Source: Macrosoma leucophasiata (Eukaryota > Arthropoda > Insecta > Lepidoptera > Hedylidae). Taken from it: DNA of 64,000 nucleotides. Where the stretch lies: NCBI GenBank assembly GCA_036365455.1, contig JAWQUS010000025.1:20062001-20126000 (forward strand), in the 5' to 3' direction. Numbering within the stretch: position 1 is the first letter of the stretch; every line of letters begins with the position of its first letter. The notes beneath the pieces were generated by a model that was not told where the DNA came from, ran no database searches, and saw only the letters and a program-made list of their open reading frames with translations. A program made the position numbers and the translations under genes. Of this stretch, positions 11,100-21,800 are shown piece by piece.

Positions 11100-12200
11100 T
11101 TTTTTTTATGTCTGTAGGTTGACAGACAAGCAGACGGGCCACTTGACAGAAAGTGGTCACCGTCGCCTATGAACATTTGCAACACCAGGGGAGTTGCCAA
11201 CGCGCTGCCAGCCCTGAAGGACTTCTTTGACGCCATTTTTGAAGAACCTTTAAATGTAGCACCTAGCGAACACCTCAGAGGGAAGTTCGTTCCACAATTT
11301 ACACGTTCTGGGCAAGAACGAACGTGAAAACCGCACCGTTGAGCACTGCCAGGTGTCCAGTCGGTGTGGGTGGAACTTTTATCTTCGGCGGGAAGTACGG
11401 TGTAGGAAAATAGATGGTAGCACCATGTCAAACAGTTCAGCAGAGCACTCACCATTGTAGAGACGGTACAACACGCACATACTCCCAATGTCTCTGCGTA
11501 GGCTCAGATGCTCAAGCCTGTGAGTAAGTCCTGAATCGTTAACAATACGAACGGCGCGTTTTTGTAGGGAGTCAGGTGGAACAAGCTAGTATTTGGGGGC
11601 TCCTGCCCACAAATGAGTATGAGTAGTAGTAGCTGCCCCGAAGTGAAAGTAAATACTGCCTGGCTTTGTTAAGCACCCCTAGCTTTTTGGATGCCAACTT
11701 GGTCTTACACCAACGGCTATCGAAATGCCCTGGAACTGTGGTGCTACAATGCATGGCGTTTTTTTAGCGGTAAACGTGCAGACTTGTGTCCCCGAGGGGT
11801 TGAACTACATTAAATTAAGTCGACCCCAATCCGAGACCCGCTCCAGAGAGTGCTCGATTTCAGACACAAGTCTAGTCCTTCTTTCCTCGATAATTGTCCG
11901 AGAGGCATTTGCATGGCTAGTGTAGTATGCATATCCCGTACTATCATCGGTATAGCAATGAAAATTGGAGTTTTGCTCCAACATTCCATTGATGTACAGA
12001 AGAAAAAGCGTGGGAGATAGCACAGAGCCTTGCGGCACACCAGCGTTGATAGGTAGTCTCTCTGAGCGCTGACAGTCAACTAAGACTTGTATATAACGCT
12101 CAGACAGAAAGCTGGCTGTCCAGTTGCATAGCCTCTCGGGAAAACCGTACGATGGAAGTTTCGCGAGAAGTGCCCTGTGCCAACTGCTGGACCAATTTTG
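11100..12200 (-). mobile_element. Jockey/CR1-type LINE 3' part with reverse transcriptase remnant
   Basis: Minus-strand frames give GVPQGSVLSPTLFLLYIN, the RT palm motif, then YTDDSTG where the catalytic Y-x-DD box belongs, then C-terminal WNELPSEVFARCY-like and VGNSPGVANVHRRR-like stretches broken by stops and frameshifts. The tail GGCCCGTCTGCTTGTCTGTC ends in ATAAAAAAAA. Degenerate and inactive. It lies inside the hAT-like element. Confidence 0.75.
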
Positions 12201-12253
12201 ATTGTTCTTTATCGTATGTGTTTTGAGAATGGTTTAGATTTTAGATTCATAGT

Positions 12254-12317
12254 AAAAATAATTAAAAGAGCATTTAGTAGTGGACCAACCACTACAAAAT
12301 GCTCTTTTAATTTTTAT
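12254..12317. repeat. inverted repeat, about 25-bp arms
   Basis: ATTAAAAGAGCATTTAGTAGTGG and CCACTACAAAATGCTCTTTTAAT (about 12261-12283 and 12289-12311) flank the loop ACCAA, with one mismatch. Lies inside the hAT-like element, at the edge of the LINE remnant. Confidence 0.6.
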
Positions 12318-12408
12318 GTATATATATAGTTAAGTAGATAGAGACAGGACAGCGGAGTTTAGGTTGGGTCCGCTAGTATTTATATCTTCGTATCATCTCA
12401 TCTTTCTG

Positions 12409-12772
12409 TAGCGCGCAAGGCCTCCCGGCTGGTGTAGAACGCAAGCGATCTACTCAATTAAGCGATACGGGTGCGGTCGGGTGTGTGACGGGTGACCACT
12501 AGTGGCAAATTAAAATGCGCATTTTCGTGCTTCGGAGAGCAGGACGCCGACGGTCCCGGTTGCTGTCGACAGATAGCAGTCGTTAAACCTTGTCGGAGGC
12601 TTTATGGGCGGTTTGAAAACATCTGACAGCGGGTTGGCCACTAACCCTTGCAAGTAACTCCACCAACCCGCATTGGAGCAGCGTGGTGAAGTAAGCTCCA
12701 GACCTCCTATCAAGAAGGGGAGAGACTCGTGCCCAGCAGTGGGACGTTTCAAGGGTTGGTATTATTATTATG
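12409..12772 (+). repeat. family C SINE-like repeat, copy 1
   Basis: About 360 bp shared with 34642-34992: CGGCTGGTGTAGA near the start, TAGCAGTCGTTAAACCTTGT in the middle, GGGGAGAGACTCGTGCCCAG and an ATT triplet tail at the end. GCCCAGCAGTGGGAC is a widespread lepidopteran retroelement 3' motif. Confidence 0.75.
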
Positions 12773-12775
12773 TCA

Positions 12776-12900
12776 TCTGCTTCCTCTTCCTCTTCCTCTT
12801 CCTCATCCTCTTCCTCATAAAAATATCCTCTTCCTCATCCGCATCCTCTAAATTGGCGCATCACAATTCCTCTTCCTCCTCCTCTTCCTCATAATCACTT
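12776..12900 (+). repeat. TTCCTC subterminal repeat tract
   Basis: Runs of (TTCCTC)n form the right subterminal region of the hAT-like element; a shorter counterpart lies at 10450-10470 and 10540-10565. Confidence 0.7.
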
Positions 12901-13095
12901 CCTCAACAACCCTACTATGTAGCTGTATGAGGAAAATGCGCTATGAACATGCGCCAACGCGAAGTGCTCGGTATACTGCAGGTAAAGGTACTCTGCTCTG
13001 CACATAGCTACACCGGTCCATATCACGCGTCCATAGCACGCGTCCCTAGCTCGCATCCATGTCACGCATCCATAGCACACATCCTTCCATAATGT

Positions 13096-13380
13096 AACGT
13101 AACTTCACGCCTGTAATCCCCGAAGGGGTAGGCAGAGGTAAATGCATGCATTCAAGCATACGTGCAAACACCCACGATTCGCCGGTTACGTTTTGGCCCA
13201 TGTAACAGGTGGCGAGCCTATTGACATCTCCGGGCACATTACCAAACTTCGAGGTACTGAGAAATTTCCAGAAAATGGAAAAATCCCAATAGGACCGGAG
13301 ATAAAGGACTTTACACCATTATCTCTGATAACCCCCTCCCCGGGAATCGAACCCAGGACCTCAGCGTAGTAGTAGTGGCC
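13096..13380 (-). repeat. family B tRNA-headed SINE, copy 1
   Basis: Read on the minus strand it runs from a truncated tRNA-like head (B-box-like GGTTCGATTCCCGGG) to the tail GGGGATTACAGGCGTGAAGT. Inserted in the right arm of the outer transposon. Confidence 0.8.
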
Positions 13381-13700
13381 AAAAACAATAAACATATCTT
13401 AGTTGAATCAGTTTCCACCAGTGCTAAGCTATGTGCACCAATTAAATTGGTGGATATCAAACGCATCCATAGCAACGTAGGATAGCACATCTTTGGTGGA
13501 AAAGCACCCTTAATGTAAGGATGAACTTGTTTCGATGATAGACTTAACTCTACCGTTGGAAAATTGATGTACTTAACAATACAATTTATATATTAACCAA
13601 TATCAATGTGCACATTGATATAGGAGTCAAGATCATTTTACCAACTGTTTTTATTGTAGGTACCTAATGATAAAAGTACAGATCTCGATTCTTATTTTTA

Positions 13701-13868
13701 TTTTTTTTATGTTACGGAAGTGGCAAGCAAGCATGCAGTTCACATTGATGTTAAGTGATGACTGCAGCCTATAAACACCCACACAAAGACCGAGGTCAAA
13801 ATGCACATGCGTTACCACTCCTGAGGCCTAAGGTGTTATGCCTCTGTGCCGGAAATTACAGGGCCGTC
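13701..13868 (-). repeat. family A repeat, copy 3, 3' half only
   Basis: Tail half in reverse, from ATAAAAAAAA to TCCGGCACAGAGGC; the head is missing. It stops at CAGGGCCGTC. Confidence 0.75.
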
Positions 13869-14045
13869 TTTTCGTGATTTCTTTAATTTCATGATTCTTA
13901 GTCAAAGGGTAGTATTGTGAACCTTTTGAGGGAAACATACACATGTGGACAGCCGCACCTTTATTTTATGTTGAGTTAAAAGTTGGATATTTTCACAATT
14001 CCCAACCTACACTCAACATTTAGTCTAGACAACAATCACCAATTC

Positions 14046-14209
14046 AGCATCATCATCAAATCAGCTCATAAAGGGGATATGCCATAATCGCCACGCTTGG
14101 CATGCGGATTGGCAGTCGTAGTGGCAGTAGTTGTATCGCAGGACGCTGACGCCCATCTTACGTTATTGAACCTTCTACAGCCCCATTGAAATGGTTTGGC
14201 CGCCATTGT
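14046..14209 (+). repeat. family I repeat
   Basis: GGGGATATGCCATAATCGCC and TTGTATCGCAGGACGCTGAC match the family; directly abuts a family A copy. Confidence 0.6.
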
Positions 14210-14493
14210 TTTTTTATGTAATGAAAGTGGCAAACAAGCATGCAGTTCACATGGATGTTAAGTGATGACTGCAGCCTATAGACACTTACACAAATACCAG
14301 AGGTCAAAATGCAGATGCGTTTCCACTCCTGAGTCGCGGTGTTATGCCTCTGTGCCGGAAATTACAGGGCCGTACATTACCACCTGACCGGAACATGATA
14401 GTGCTGAACACTACCACTTAGCAGCAAGTATATAAGGTAATGCGGTGGTGCCTACGCCCGCGAGCTCAGTCACTGGAGCTCTACCACCAGTAA
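14210..14493 (-). repeat. family A repeat, copy 4, full length
   Basis: Reverse orientation, from the T-run at 14210 to CTCTACCACCAG at 14493. Confidence 0.85.
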
Positions 14494-14879
14494 AAACTGA
14501 CAGTGTTTGGCTGATGCTCCAATGGAAGAATTCTCTTAACGGATTATTATCGATATTATATACGCTGCTGATGTTTTTAAGGTCGTTAATAATTGCAGTG
14601 GGGTGCTATACTTGCGAAAACCATTCTTGAGCAATCCCCATAAAATTTACACTCCTGACATGTTACCCAACCAACATCCACATATTACAAGAGTCGTCCG
14701 CACAATAACGGATAGGATGCGATGCAAAGGAATCGATTATCCGCAATTAATTGGTTAGATATCGAATACCTAACCGAGTTAATCAAGGTTTCAGGAGTAA
14801 TGAACTAGAGAGCTGGAAAGTGTACCTATTGCCTAATTATATGTACGAAAGTGTTGCATGATCGACGTGAATATATGAT

Positions 14880-14975
14880 TGCTGCTGGGAATGCTCGAGT
14901 GATGGAGCTCGAGGGAGTAGGTACCACTCCATTTGCCTATCGACTAGCCGGTAAATAGGAGTGTTCTTCAGCTAG
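14880..14975 (+). repeat. family A repeat head, decayed
   Basis: GATGGAGCTCGAGGGAGTAGG followed by CCACTCCATTTGCC and a TAGGAGTGTTCTTCAGC block matches the family A head at lower identity. Confidence 0.45.
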
Positions 14976-15176
14976 ACAAAAGCTTTCTATAATGCCTTAG
15001 TTACTTTATGTGGAACGTGGAACCCATTTCACACTCCGGCTAAAATTCCATACAAACGCTTATTCTGGTTTAACAAAGACATGAATCAGTGAGTTTTACA
15101 TACGCACACAGAAATGTAGCACGTAGAGGTATGACCTACAACAATCGTGAAATAAGTCGTACACTAACTACGGGGC

Positions 15177-15250
15177 CTCCCCCCCAAAAGGGGAGAGACT
15201 CGTGACCAGCAGTGGGACGTATAATGGGTTGCCATTTTTATTATATTATT
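15177..15250 (+). repeat. family C repeat, 3' end only
   Basis: GGGGAGAGACTCGTGACCAG followed by an ATT-rich tail; 5' truncated. Confidence 0.6.
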
Positions 15251-15969
15251 ATAACTACGTAACCAAATGAACTAAAAATAGACCGCTCGCAACCTCGCTG
15301 CTGAAGTTAATCCAACTGGCTCTCAAGGGGGGGTGATGGGTGAGGAGGGGAAATCAGGCGGGACGTCGAAGTGTCCTTTCTATACGCTGCCCATGGAAAG
15401 AGATCCTGTGGTGGTGTTTCCGACTGTCACAACGCGGCTGATTGGCGCCTCTCATGTGGATACAAAAGTAAACTAACTAAATACTTATTGCGCAAATGTC
15501 ATCCATCCTTGTTATTAGATCTTATTTCTGTTGCCAATATTTCACCGCGTGTCGAGTGGTGGCGGATCACCTTGACCACCGGTTGCTTCACCGCCGCTCG
15601 CTCATGTCCGTAGGAAACGGAATTAATAGGGCTGGTATGAGCCTACCTTGGAATTTCGCTTTAATTTGGTCATGCTCCCACAATAAAAGAAGATTAATTA
15701 TTTCATGTGGCCTATTCCAACTCTCGTTGAAAGGCCACATACCTCAGTATGTATTAGGTTTCTACCAAATTAAATAGGAATACACTATCTAGTCTCATGA
15801 ACTTGAACTCTACAACATTACCCAGCTAAAATTACGAGATGCCGTCTTCGGATAATAACACCAAAATAATTATTATTCCATTTGCCGAATATATGTTTTG
15901 GAATATAATGCTGTACTTAATTAACATCGTTTTTATTTTCTCTAAATAAATTCAAAATTTCAGAGAGCA
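15251..15969. other. no gene recognised
   Basis: Short open frames here (80 and 93 codons) overlap each other in different frames and show no family motif or splice context. Confidence 0.4.
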
Positions 15970-16240
15970 TTTTTTTTATGTAATAAAAGTGGCAAGCAAA
16001 CGTGCAGTTCACATTGATGTTAAGTGATGACTGCAGCTTATAGACACCCACACAATGACCAGAGGTCAAAATGCAGATGCGCTGCCACTCCTGAGGCATT
16101 AGATGTTATGCCTCTGTGCCGAAAATTACAGAGCCGTACATTACCACCTGACCGGAACACGATAGTGCTGAACACTACCATTTAGCGGCAAGTAAATTAG
16201 GTAATGCGGTGGTGCCTAGGCCCGCGAGCTCCGTCACTGG
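15970..16240 (-). repeat. family A repeat, copy 5
   Basis: Reverse orientation, nearly full length; lacks the last head bases beyond CCGTCACTGG. Confidence 0.82.
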
Positions 16241-16495
16241 CAAACACTCTAATATCTCCGTTTCACCAGCAAAGTTTTGCCTCACGTAACATTGTGGTGT
16301 TTCCCACGGTGGCGAGCTCGAGGGTGATACTGAGAAACTTGAAAAATCCTTACAGTTACAAGAATATTTTATATGTATCATACTTTACAAGAGCATCGAA
16401 CTGGTAAGAGATCCGGTCTGATACGTATACCTACGTATGAAAACGTAAACATCGTAGATTCAGAAGGCGAAGTCGAGCCGAAGCAAATATTATAC

Positions 16496-16760
16496 TTAGC
16501 GTAAATATTGAGAGCCAGTGCTTCTTAAATTATGACCTCGTATAAAAATCTTGACTTGGCGCTCAACGAATGCGTTGTGTGTTTGGGTTCGCAATTGTAT
16601 TGTTATATTAGGTCTACTGGTATTAGGGTACCAGGAACGCAGCTCGAGAGCGTAGGCACCAGCGCTGCCACTGTTCAATAGAAGGCGTAGAGTTGATTTT
16701 GCTAAGATGGCATTTTCGGCATAAATATTAAAGATTGCAGGGCTCAGAAGTAGCATTGAG
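16496..16760 (-). mobile_element. possible RTE-type reverse transcriptase scrap
   Basis: The minus-strand peptide LLSPAIFNIYAENAI resembles the GC(V/L)LSP.LFNLYSE motif of RTE reverse transcriptases; the following FADD region is absent and the upstream frame is shifted. Weak. Confidence 0.3.
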
Positions 16761-16987
16761 ACCTACACTTTTTGTCTGTGGGCTGCAGTATTCGTTCACC
16801 AATGATGTAAAAGCGTAATCGGTATGTTTGTTTGCCATTATCATTTATATCAAAATAAAATGAGAATAGGACGCTGACGTGATAATAATTTTTATTGAGT
16901 ATTCATTATTTTAAATATTATTTTAATTGCACCTTTTGGTGTGTTGGAAATGTGTGAAATATATAAAATAGTTAATCTGTATGTATT

Positions 16988-17255
16988 ACTGGTGGTAAAG
17001 TTCCAATGTAGGAGCTCGAGGATGTAGGCATCACCGCATTAGCTAAACCTATCTACCGCCAAATGGTAGTGTTCACCACTATCGTGTTCCGGTTAGATGG
17101 TAATGTATGGCCCCGTAATAACTATCAGAGACACAATAACTAAGATCTCAGGGGTGTAAACGCATCTGCATTTTGCCCTGTCTTTGTTTGGGTGTCTATA
17201 GGCTGCAGTCATCACTTCACATCAATGTAAACTGCATGCTTGTTTGCCACTTTTA
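16988..17255 (+). repeat. family A repeat, copy 6
   Basis: Starts ACTGGTGGTAAAG; diverged middle; ends TTGTTTGCCACTTTT without a poly(A). Confidence 0.75.
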
Positions 17256-17397
17256 AAAATCTGATATGATAATACTTGTGCAGATTAACAGTTTTAATTT
17301 ATTTCTGTAACAGATTAGGAGAGAAAAATTGTTTTTGTAATTAGTAAGGTTCACTTCAAGATATGTTATTTTCAATGCGTATGAGTCATTTTTTGAA

Positions 17398-17470
17398 CTG
17401 CGTCGGTAGTCAAGTAGTAGGCAACTTTCTCCGCGCTGAGGTTTTGGATTCGATTCCAGGTCAAAATCAT
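17398..17470 (+). repeat. tRNA-like SINE head, isolated
   Basis: GTCGGTAGTCAAGTAG (A-box-like) and GGATTCGATTCCAGG (B-box-like) at tRNA spacing, with no SINE body following. Confidence 0.4.
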
Positions 17471-17884
17471 AACAAAAAACATTATTTATATTTCGTCTAG
17501 GCTACCAAAACGAGCTTATGAAAAAAATTAATACAAAAGATGTTTTAATTTGGAATTCTTAGCTTCAATATTGGTTGAGATCATGTTGACTACTTCTAAT
17601 CCGATCTTGGAAATTACTCCTGCTATATTCACCATACGTGGCTAAGAACCACCGCGAGGTACCTTGACTTTCGAATGAAACTGCATTGAAATTGGTCCAT
17701 ATGTTTGAAAAAAACACCACACACATACACACAGAAATAACATATCTTTAATAACTTTAAATTCCCGTAAGAATTTTGGTGCTTTTAGTGCTCCCCTACA
17801 CTTCCCAAAGAATCTACATGCTGCATTTCAGCTCTCTACGACTAGTATTTTAATATGTACGTTGTTTGTCAGGCACTCAATCCC

Positions 17885-18078
17885 TACTTATTAATATTAT
17901 AAATGCGAAAGTAACTCTGTCTGTCTGTCTTTCTGTTACCTTTTCACGTCCAAACGTCTGAACCGATTTTAATGAAATTTGGTACACAGGTAGAGCTGAC
18001 TTTGAAAAAGAACATAGACTACTTAGTTATTTATACAACGAAATCCACGCGGGCGAAGCCGCAGGCAACAGCTAGTAT
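17885..18078 (+). mobile_element. Helitron-like short repeat
   Basis: TATTAATATTATAAATGCGA, then CTGTCTGTCTGTC, AACCGATTTTAATGAAATTT and the end GCAGGCAACAGCTAGT. The reverse copy is at 51758-51947. The CTAG terminus suggests a Helitron-derived end. Confidence 0.5.
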
Positions 18079-18214
18079 TTAATAATTAAAATAATTTCTG
18101 ACGGACGATGATCTCTTACATTTGGGGCTGAATCCGAGGCAACCTCTTCAGATTAGTGTCATCTTTGATTTATTTACTTAAATGTCCACTTGTAACATTT
18201 TTTATTTCATTTGT

Positions 18215-18460
18215 GGTAGAGAGCCGAACATGGAGGGTGTAGGACGCAAGCCGCCGTATTACTTTATACTTTATTTAGACTGGTATTAACTAATCTATAG
18301 CTAAAGGGTAACTAGTGTTCAATGAGAGTGTTCCAGTCCGGTGGTAATGGACAGTCTTGTAAATTTAAATTCAAGGTTTCAGGAATTGTTAAAATTTACA
18401 TCGACATTACTGAATTATCTAGACATCTGTTGATTACGGTACACAGCATGAACATGAACT
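18215..18460 (+). repeat. family A repeat, very diverged copy
   Basis: Head-like GGAGGGTGTAGGACGC, then GAGTGTTCCAGTCCGGTGGT and scattered tail words, all in family order. Confidence 0.35.
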
Positions 18461-18891
18461 GTTTATAGCTTTCATAACATATTAAAAAATAGTAAGTACG
18501 TGTTGGCAGTTCTTGCATAACCGTGACATCAAATCAAAACTGGAATAAATAAGAAAATCAACCAATCAAGCCTCATTATCGGTTCCTGTTATCACGGATC
18601 CCGTGACTACAATCGGAAAAGCCAAATGCACGTGTTACGTCGGACATGGTTGCTGCAACGCACGGAACAGCCCAATCGGTCCATCCTAGCCAGCTGTCTC
18701 TATTGACCACGGTAAGGCGAAGCAGGATAGATGCAGCTGGCTCCAGAATAGAAGGGCCAGACATTCATATGTCCTTAGCCGCTGGACTGGAGGTGGAAGG
18801 CAGCTCAGTGCCGGCCGACACCGCGAGCGGGGTGGTCGATACCCATAAGTGTTTACGAAATTAAAATCAACGTCGTGTTGTGTAATTCAAC

Positions 18892-21800
18892 ATGTTACCC
18901 ACTGCGGCTCTTATGTTTGTATTGCACTTTGCAGCCGCCGATATACGTAAGTATTTGCAATCGTAGTAAATGAGGTTTATGTTGTGTTTGGGCGTCATTG
19001 GACGGGTTTTAGTGGAATAATTTGTGGATGTATCGGTTTATCTTGATTTGTGAACTGAAACTCTTAATTTATTAACTATTTTTTTATGATACCTAAATAT
19101 TTAAACTTCATTTGTTAAAGCACAATAAGTAAAATATGTACGATTTACGCAACATAGCTGATTTGTATAACATTCTGAAACTATGTTTTTATAGATATGC
19201 TCAAACCTAGAGATTAAAACAAGATTTTATGAATTGTTACATTTTTGAGTCCTATGTAAGGGGGAGGGAGGTGGAGAGGAATAGCTTGTGTTGGTTTTCA
19301 TAGCAGAAAATTGAAAATTTTGATCTTCATTCATCCCTCGACTCAAGGATGTCTCCAATCCAGTCGTCGGACTTTATAAGTGGTATACCATGACTAACAG
19401 AACCTGCAGTTTAGGTTTATATTACGAAATACGTGTGCACATACTACGAGCTTCGATCTCAATTACAAGAAGACCCTTTGTATAATATAAAATATAATCT
19501 ATTACCTATTGCGCTCCCAAATTTCATGTGTCGTGCCTATTTGTTTGGGGCAATAGCCTTCTAGGTTTCATGCAATCTTTTTAGAGAATTTGCCCATTCT
19601 TAAAGTATTTTCCGTGAATAGCTAACAAATAATAGAGGACCTCCTTTTCTTTTCTGTGATGTTACAGTTTCAGTAGCTGAGCTGAAACGACGAAGCGACT
19701 GCTTTACTTACTCTATTTGGTGCCTCATATTTCCGCTACTGTGTTATGATTAGAACAATATGTTTAAAGGATTCAGGAGTATCAATGTATCTGCACTGAG
19801 ACCTATTGTTTTCATATTTTATTTAGATGTCTTTAGGATACACATAGTATGATCAAGTTCCTAAAACTGTGCACCTACTTAATCACTTGCCATCAATGTG
19901 AACTATTCTTATTCTTATTCCTTCATGTTTATCATACAATATTTTATATCAATAAACTTAAATTAATAAATCTTTTCGTTACTGACCAATTGACTGAAAA
20001 ATAACTGTTAGTAGAAAACTGAATTTAAACAAGAGAGCACTAAGGGATGATAACTCAAAACTCCTACTACAGTCGAAACTGAAGAAAAAAAAATTGACAT
20101 TCAGGATGTGCGTTCATGTACGCAGTCGCGAGTAAAAGCTAGTTCAAAATGATACTATCGATTTTATAGACATACTAAGAAGTAAGATATGTTTAGTGCG
20201 AGAAGTGTGCATTGGCGCAAACACTAATGATCCACATCTCGAAACATTCGATGTTGTCACAGTGTTGCAGCGCGGTCCATTTATCTATTGTAATATTTGA
20301 GAAACACTCAATGAAAGTCGGACAAACATTTGGCGATACAAACTGACGTTTATGAATCGAGATATTATATAAATCGATATGCTTTGTTTACTTCTCAATT
20401 GGGATCACAACTAGGGTTGCCATTTTCTATATCCATTCTCATCTACTAAATATAAAAAACTGAAAATAATGGTGATTTATTGCTTGTTAGCTTTGCACGG
20501 AAAACAGAAACGAAAAAAAAGAAACATTTAATTAAGATAGACAGTACGGAGACATAAACAAACAAAATAAGATAAATGGAAAACATAGAAAAGTTACCAA
20601 ACAACAAAGGCTTATGATACCTATACATGTAATCGAGAAGTTTATTATATAAGTATTTTTTTTGAAAATTCTTTAAAAACTGTGAAGCCACTTGATGGCC
20701 CATACAAATACGACATGGATGAATTCGTTATTAAAATTTGTTTGTTTATCTAACGATTAACGAAAAACGGACAGGCCGAGTACATATTTGGCCGGACAGA
20801 ACCCAAAATGCCAGGTTTTAGATGGCCGTCCTAATAATAGCCACGCTTTTTCACGTGCATTAATCTCGTTGATTGATACTCTTTATATTTTCCAAATTTA
20901 CTTTCGCTTTGTCTATTTGTTCAAGTAGGTAACTATATTTTCGCACCCAAATCCGGTTAAATTCGTTTAACACATTAGTTTTTACCTAATGATTATCGAA
21001 AGCCGGGCACATACATGATTGGCCGATTCAGTAAAAGCGTACATGTCCGCCTAAAACCGGCAGATCGCATCCCTAATAGCGTGTCTTTTTTATGAGCATT
21101 CTTTCATTGATACTGATGATGGAACTATTCGCAAAGTTCGTAATTTGCTTTTCGCGTTGTCTATTTGTTGAATTCTGATTATGGCATTGCTTTTCGATAT
21201 TATTTGGCCGCAACTTATCAATTGAATGTTATATTAGACAAACACTGAAAGTTGGACAAACATTTGGCAGTTGACGTTTTTGAATGGAGATATTATTTAG
21301 ATCGATAATATGCTTCGATCATTACTATTCATTACTGTATCCTGATGAATCTCTCCGTAATTTGCTTTATTCGTTGTCTATTTATTAAATTCTCACTACG
21401 GCATTGCATTTGGGTGCGGTTCATCTATTGGTATCTACATTTGATAAATAATTAATACCGGAGAAATATTTGGCTGCACAAACTAACGTTGTTTTTGATA
21501 AGTACTATTATATAAATCGACCATAAGCTTTGTTTAGTTCTTGTTTAGTATCGTAACTCTTTTTTATGAGCGTTGATCTCATTGGTACCTACTTTTTGTG
21601 GAATCTCTTTTCAACTGAATCGATTTTCACGCTGTCAATAAATTTGTTGCTACCTATTTGTAATAGGTAGGCAGGCAAACATTTGCCGAGTTTATGCTTT
21701 GCTTATATTTCGATTGCTTTTTTTGAACGCATAATTTGTCCTAATGATTTTTTTTTATTTCGGTGGAATACCTGAATTGAATTTGTACTTACAATCGATA

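Larger units (their letters stand above)
10435..12914. mobile_element. hAT-like transposon, 2,480 bp, with 8-bp target duplication
   Basis: Terminal inverted repeats TAGGGTTGCTGAGGA (10435-10449) and TCCTCAACAACCCTA (12900-12914) differ at one position. The flanks are a perfect 8-bp direct duplication CTATGTAG (10427-10434 and 12915-12922), the size used by hAT transposases. Both ends have many subterminal GAGGAAGAGGAAG-type repeats. No transposase frame is visible. The interior holds a LINE fragment and a family C repeat, so it is a dead carrier. Confidence 0.8.
10328..13513. mobile_element. outer TTAA-flanked TIR DNA transposon, non-autonomous, interrupted
   Basis: Left end TTAAGGGTGTTTTTTCACCA (10328 on) and right end, read in reverse from 13513, TTAAGGGTGCTTTTCCACCA, continue as terminal inverted repeats of about 31 bp with three mismatches. 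TTAA at both tips could be a target duplication. The element's own arms (10332-10426 and 12923-13509) are non-coding and rich in GCTACG/CATAGC words. A hAT-like element (10435-12914) and a family B SINE (13096-13380) are inserted in it. Confidence 0.65.

Noticed and set aside
10591..11172. 193-codon plus-strand frame
   Set aside because: It spans the left part of the hAT-like element and runs into the tail of the antisense LINE; hydrophobic AT-rich composition and no motif.
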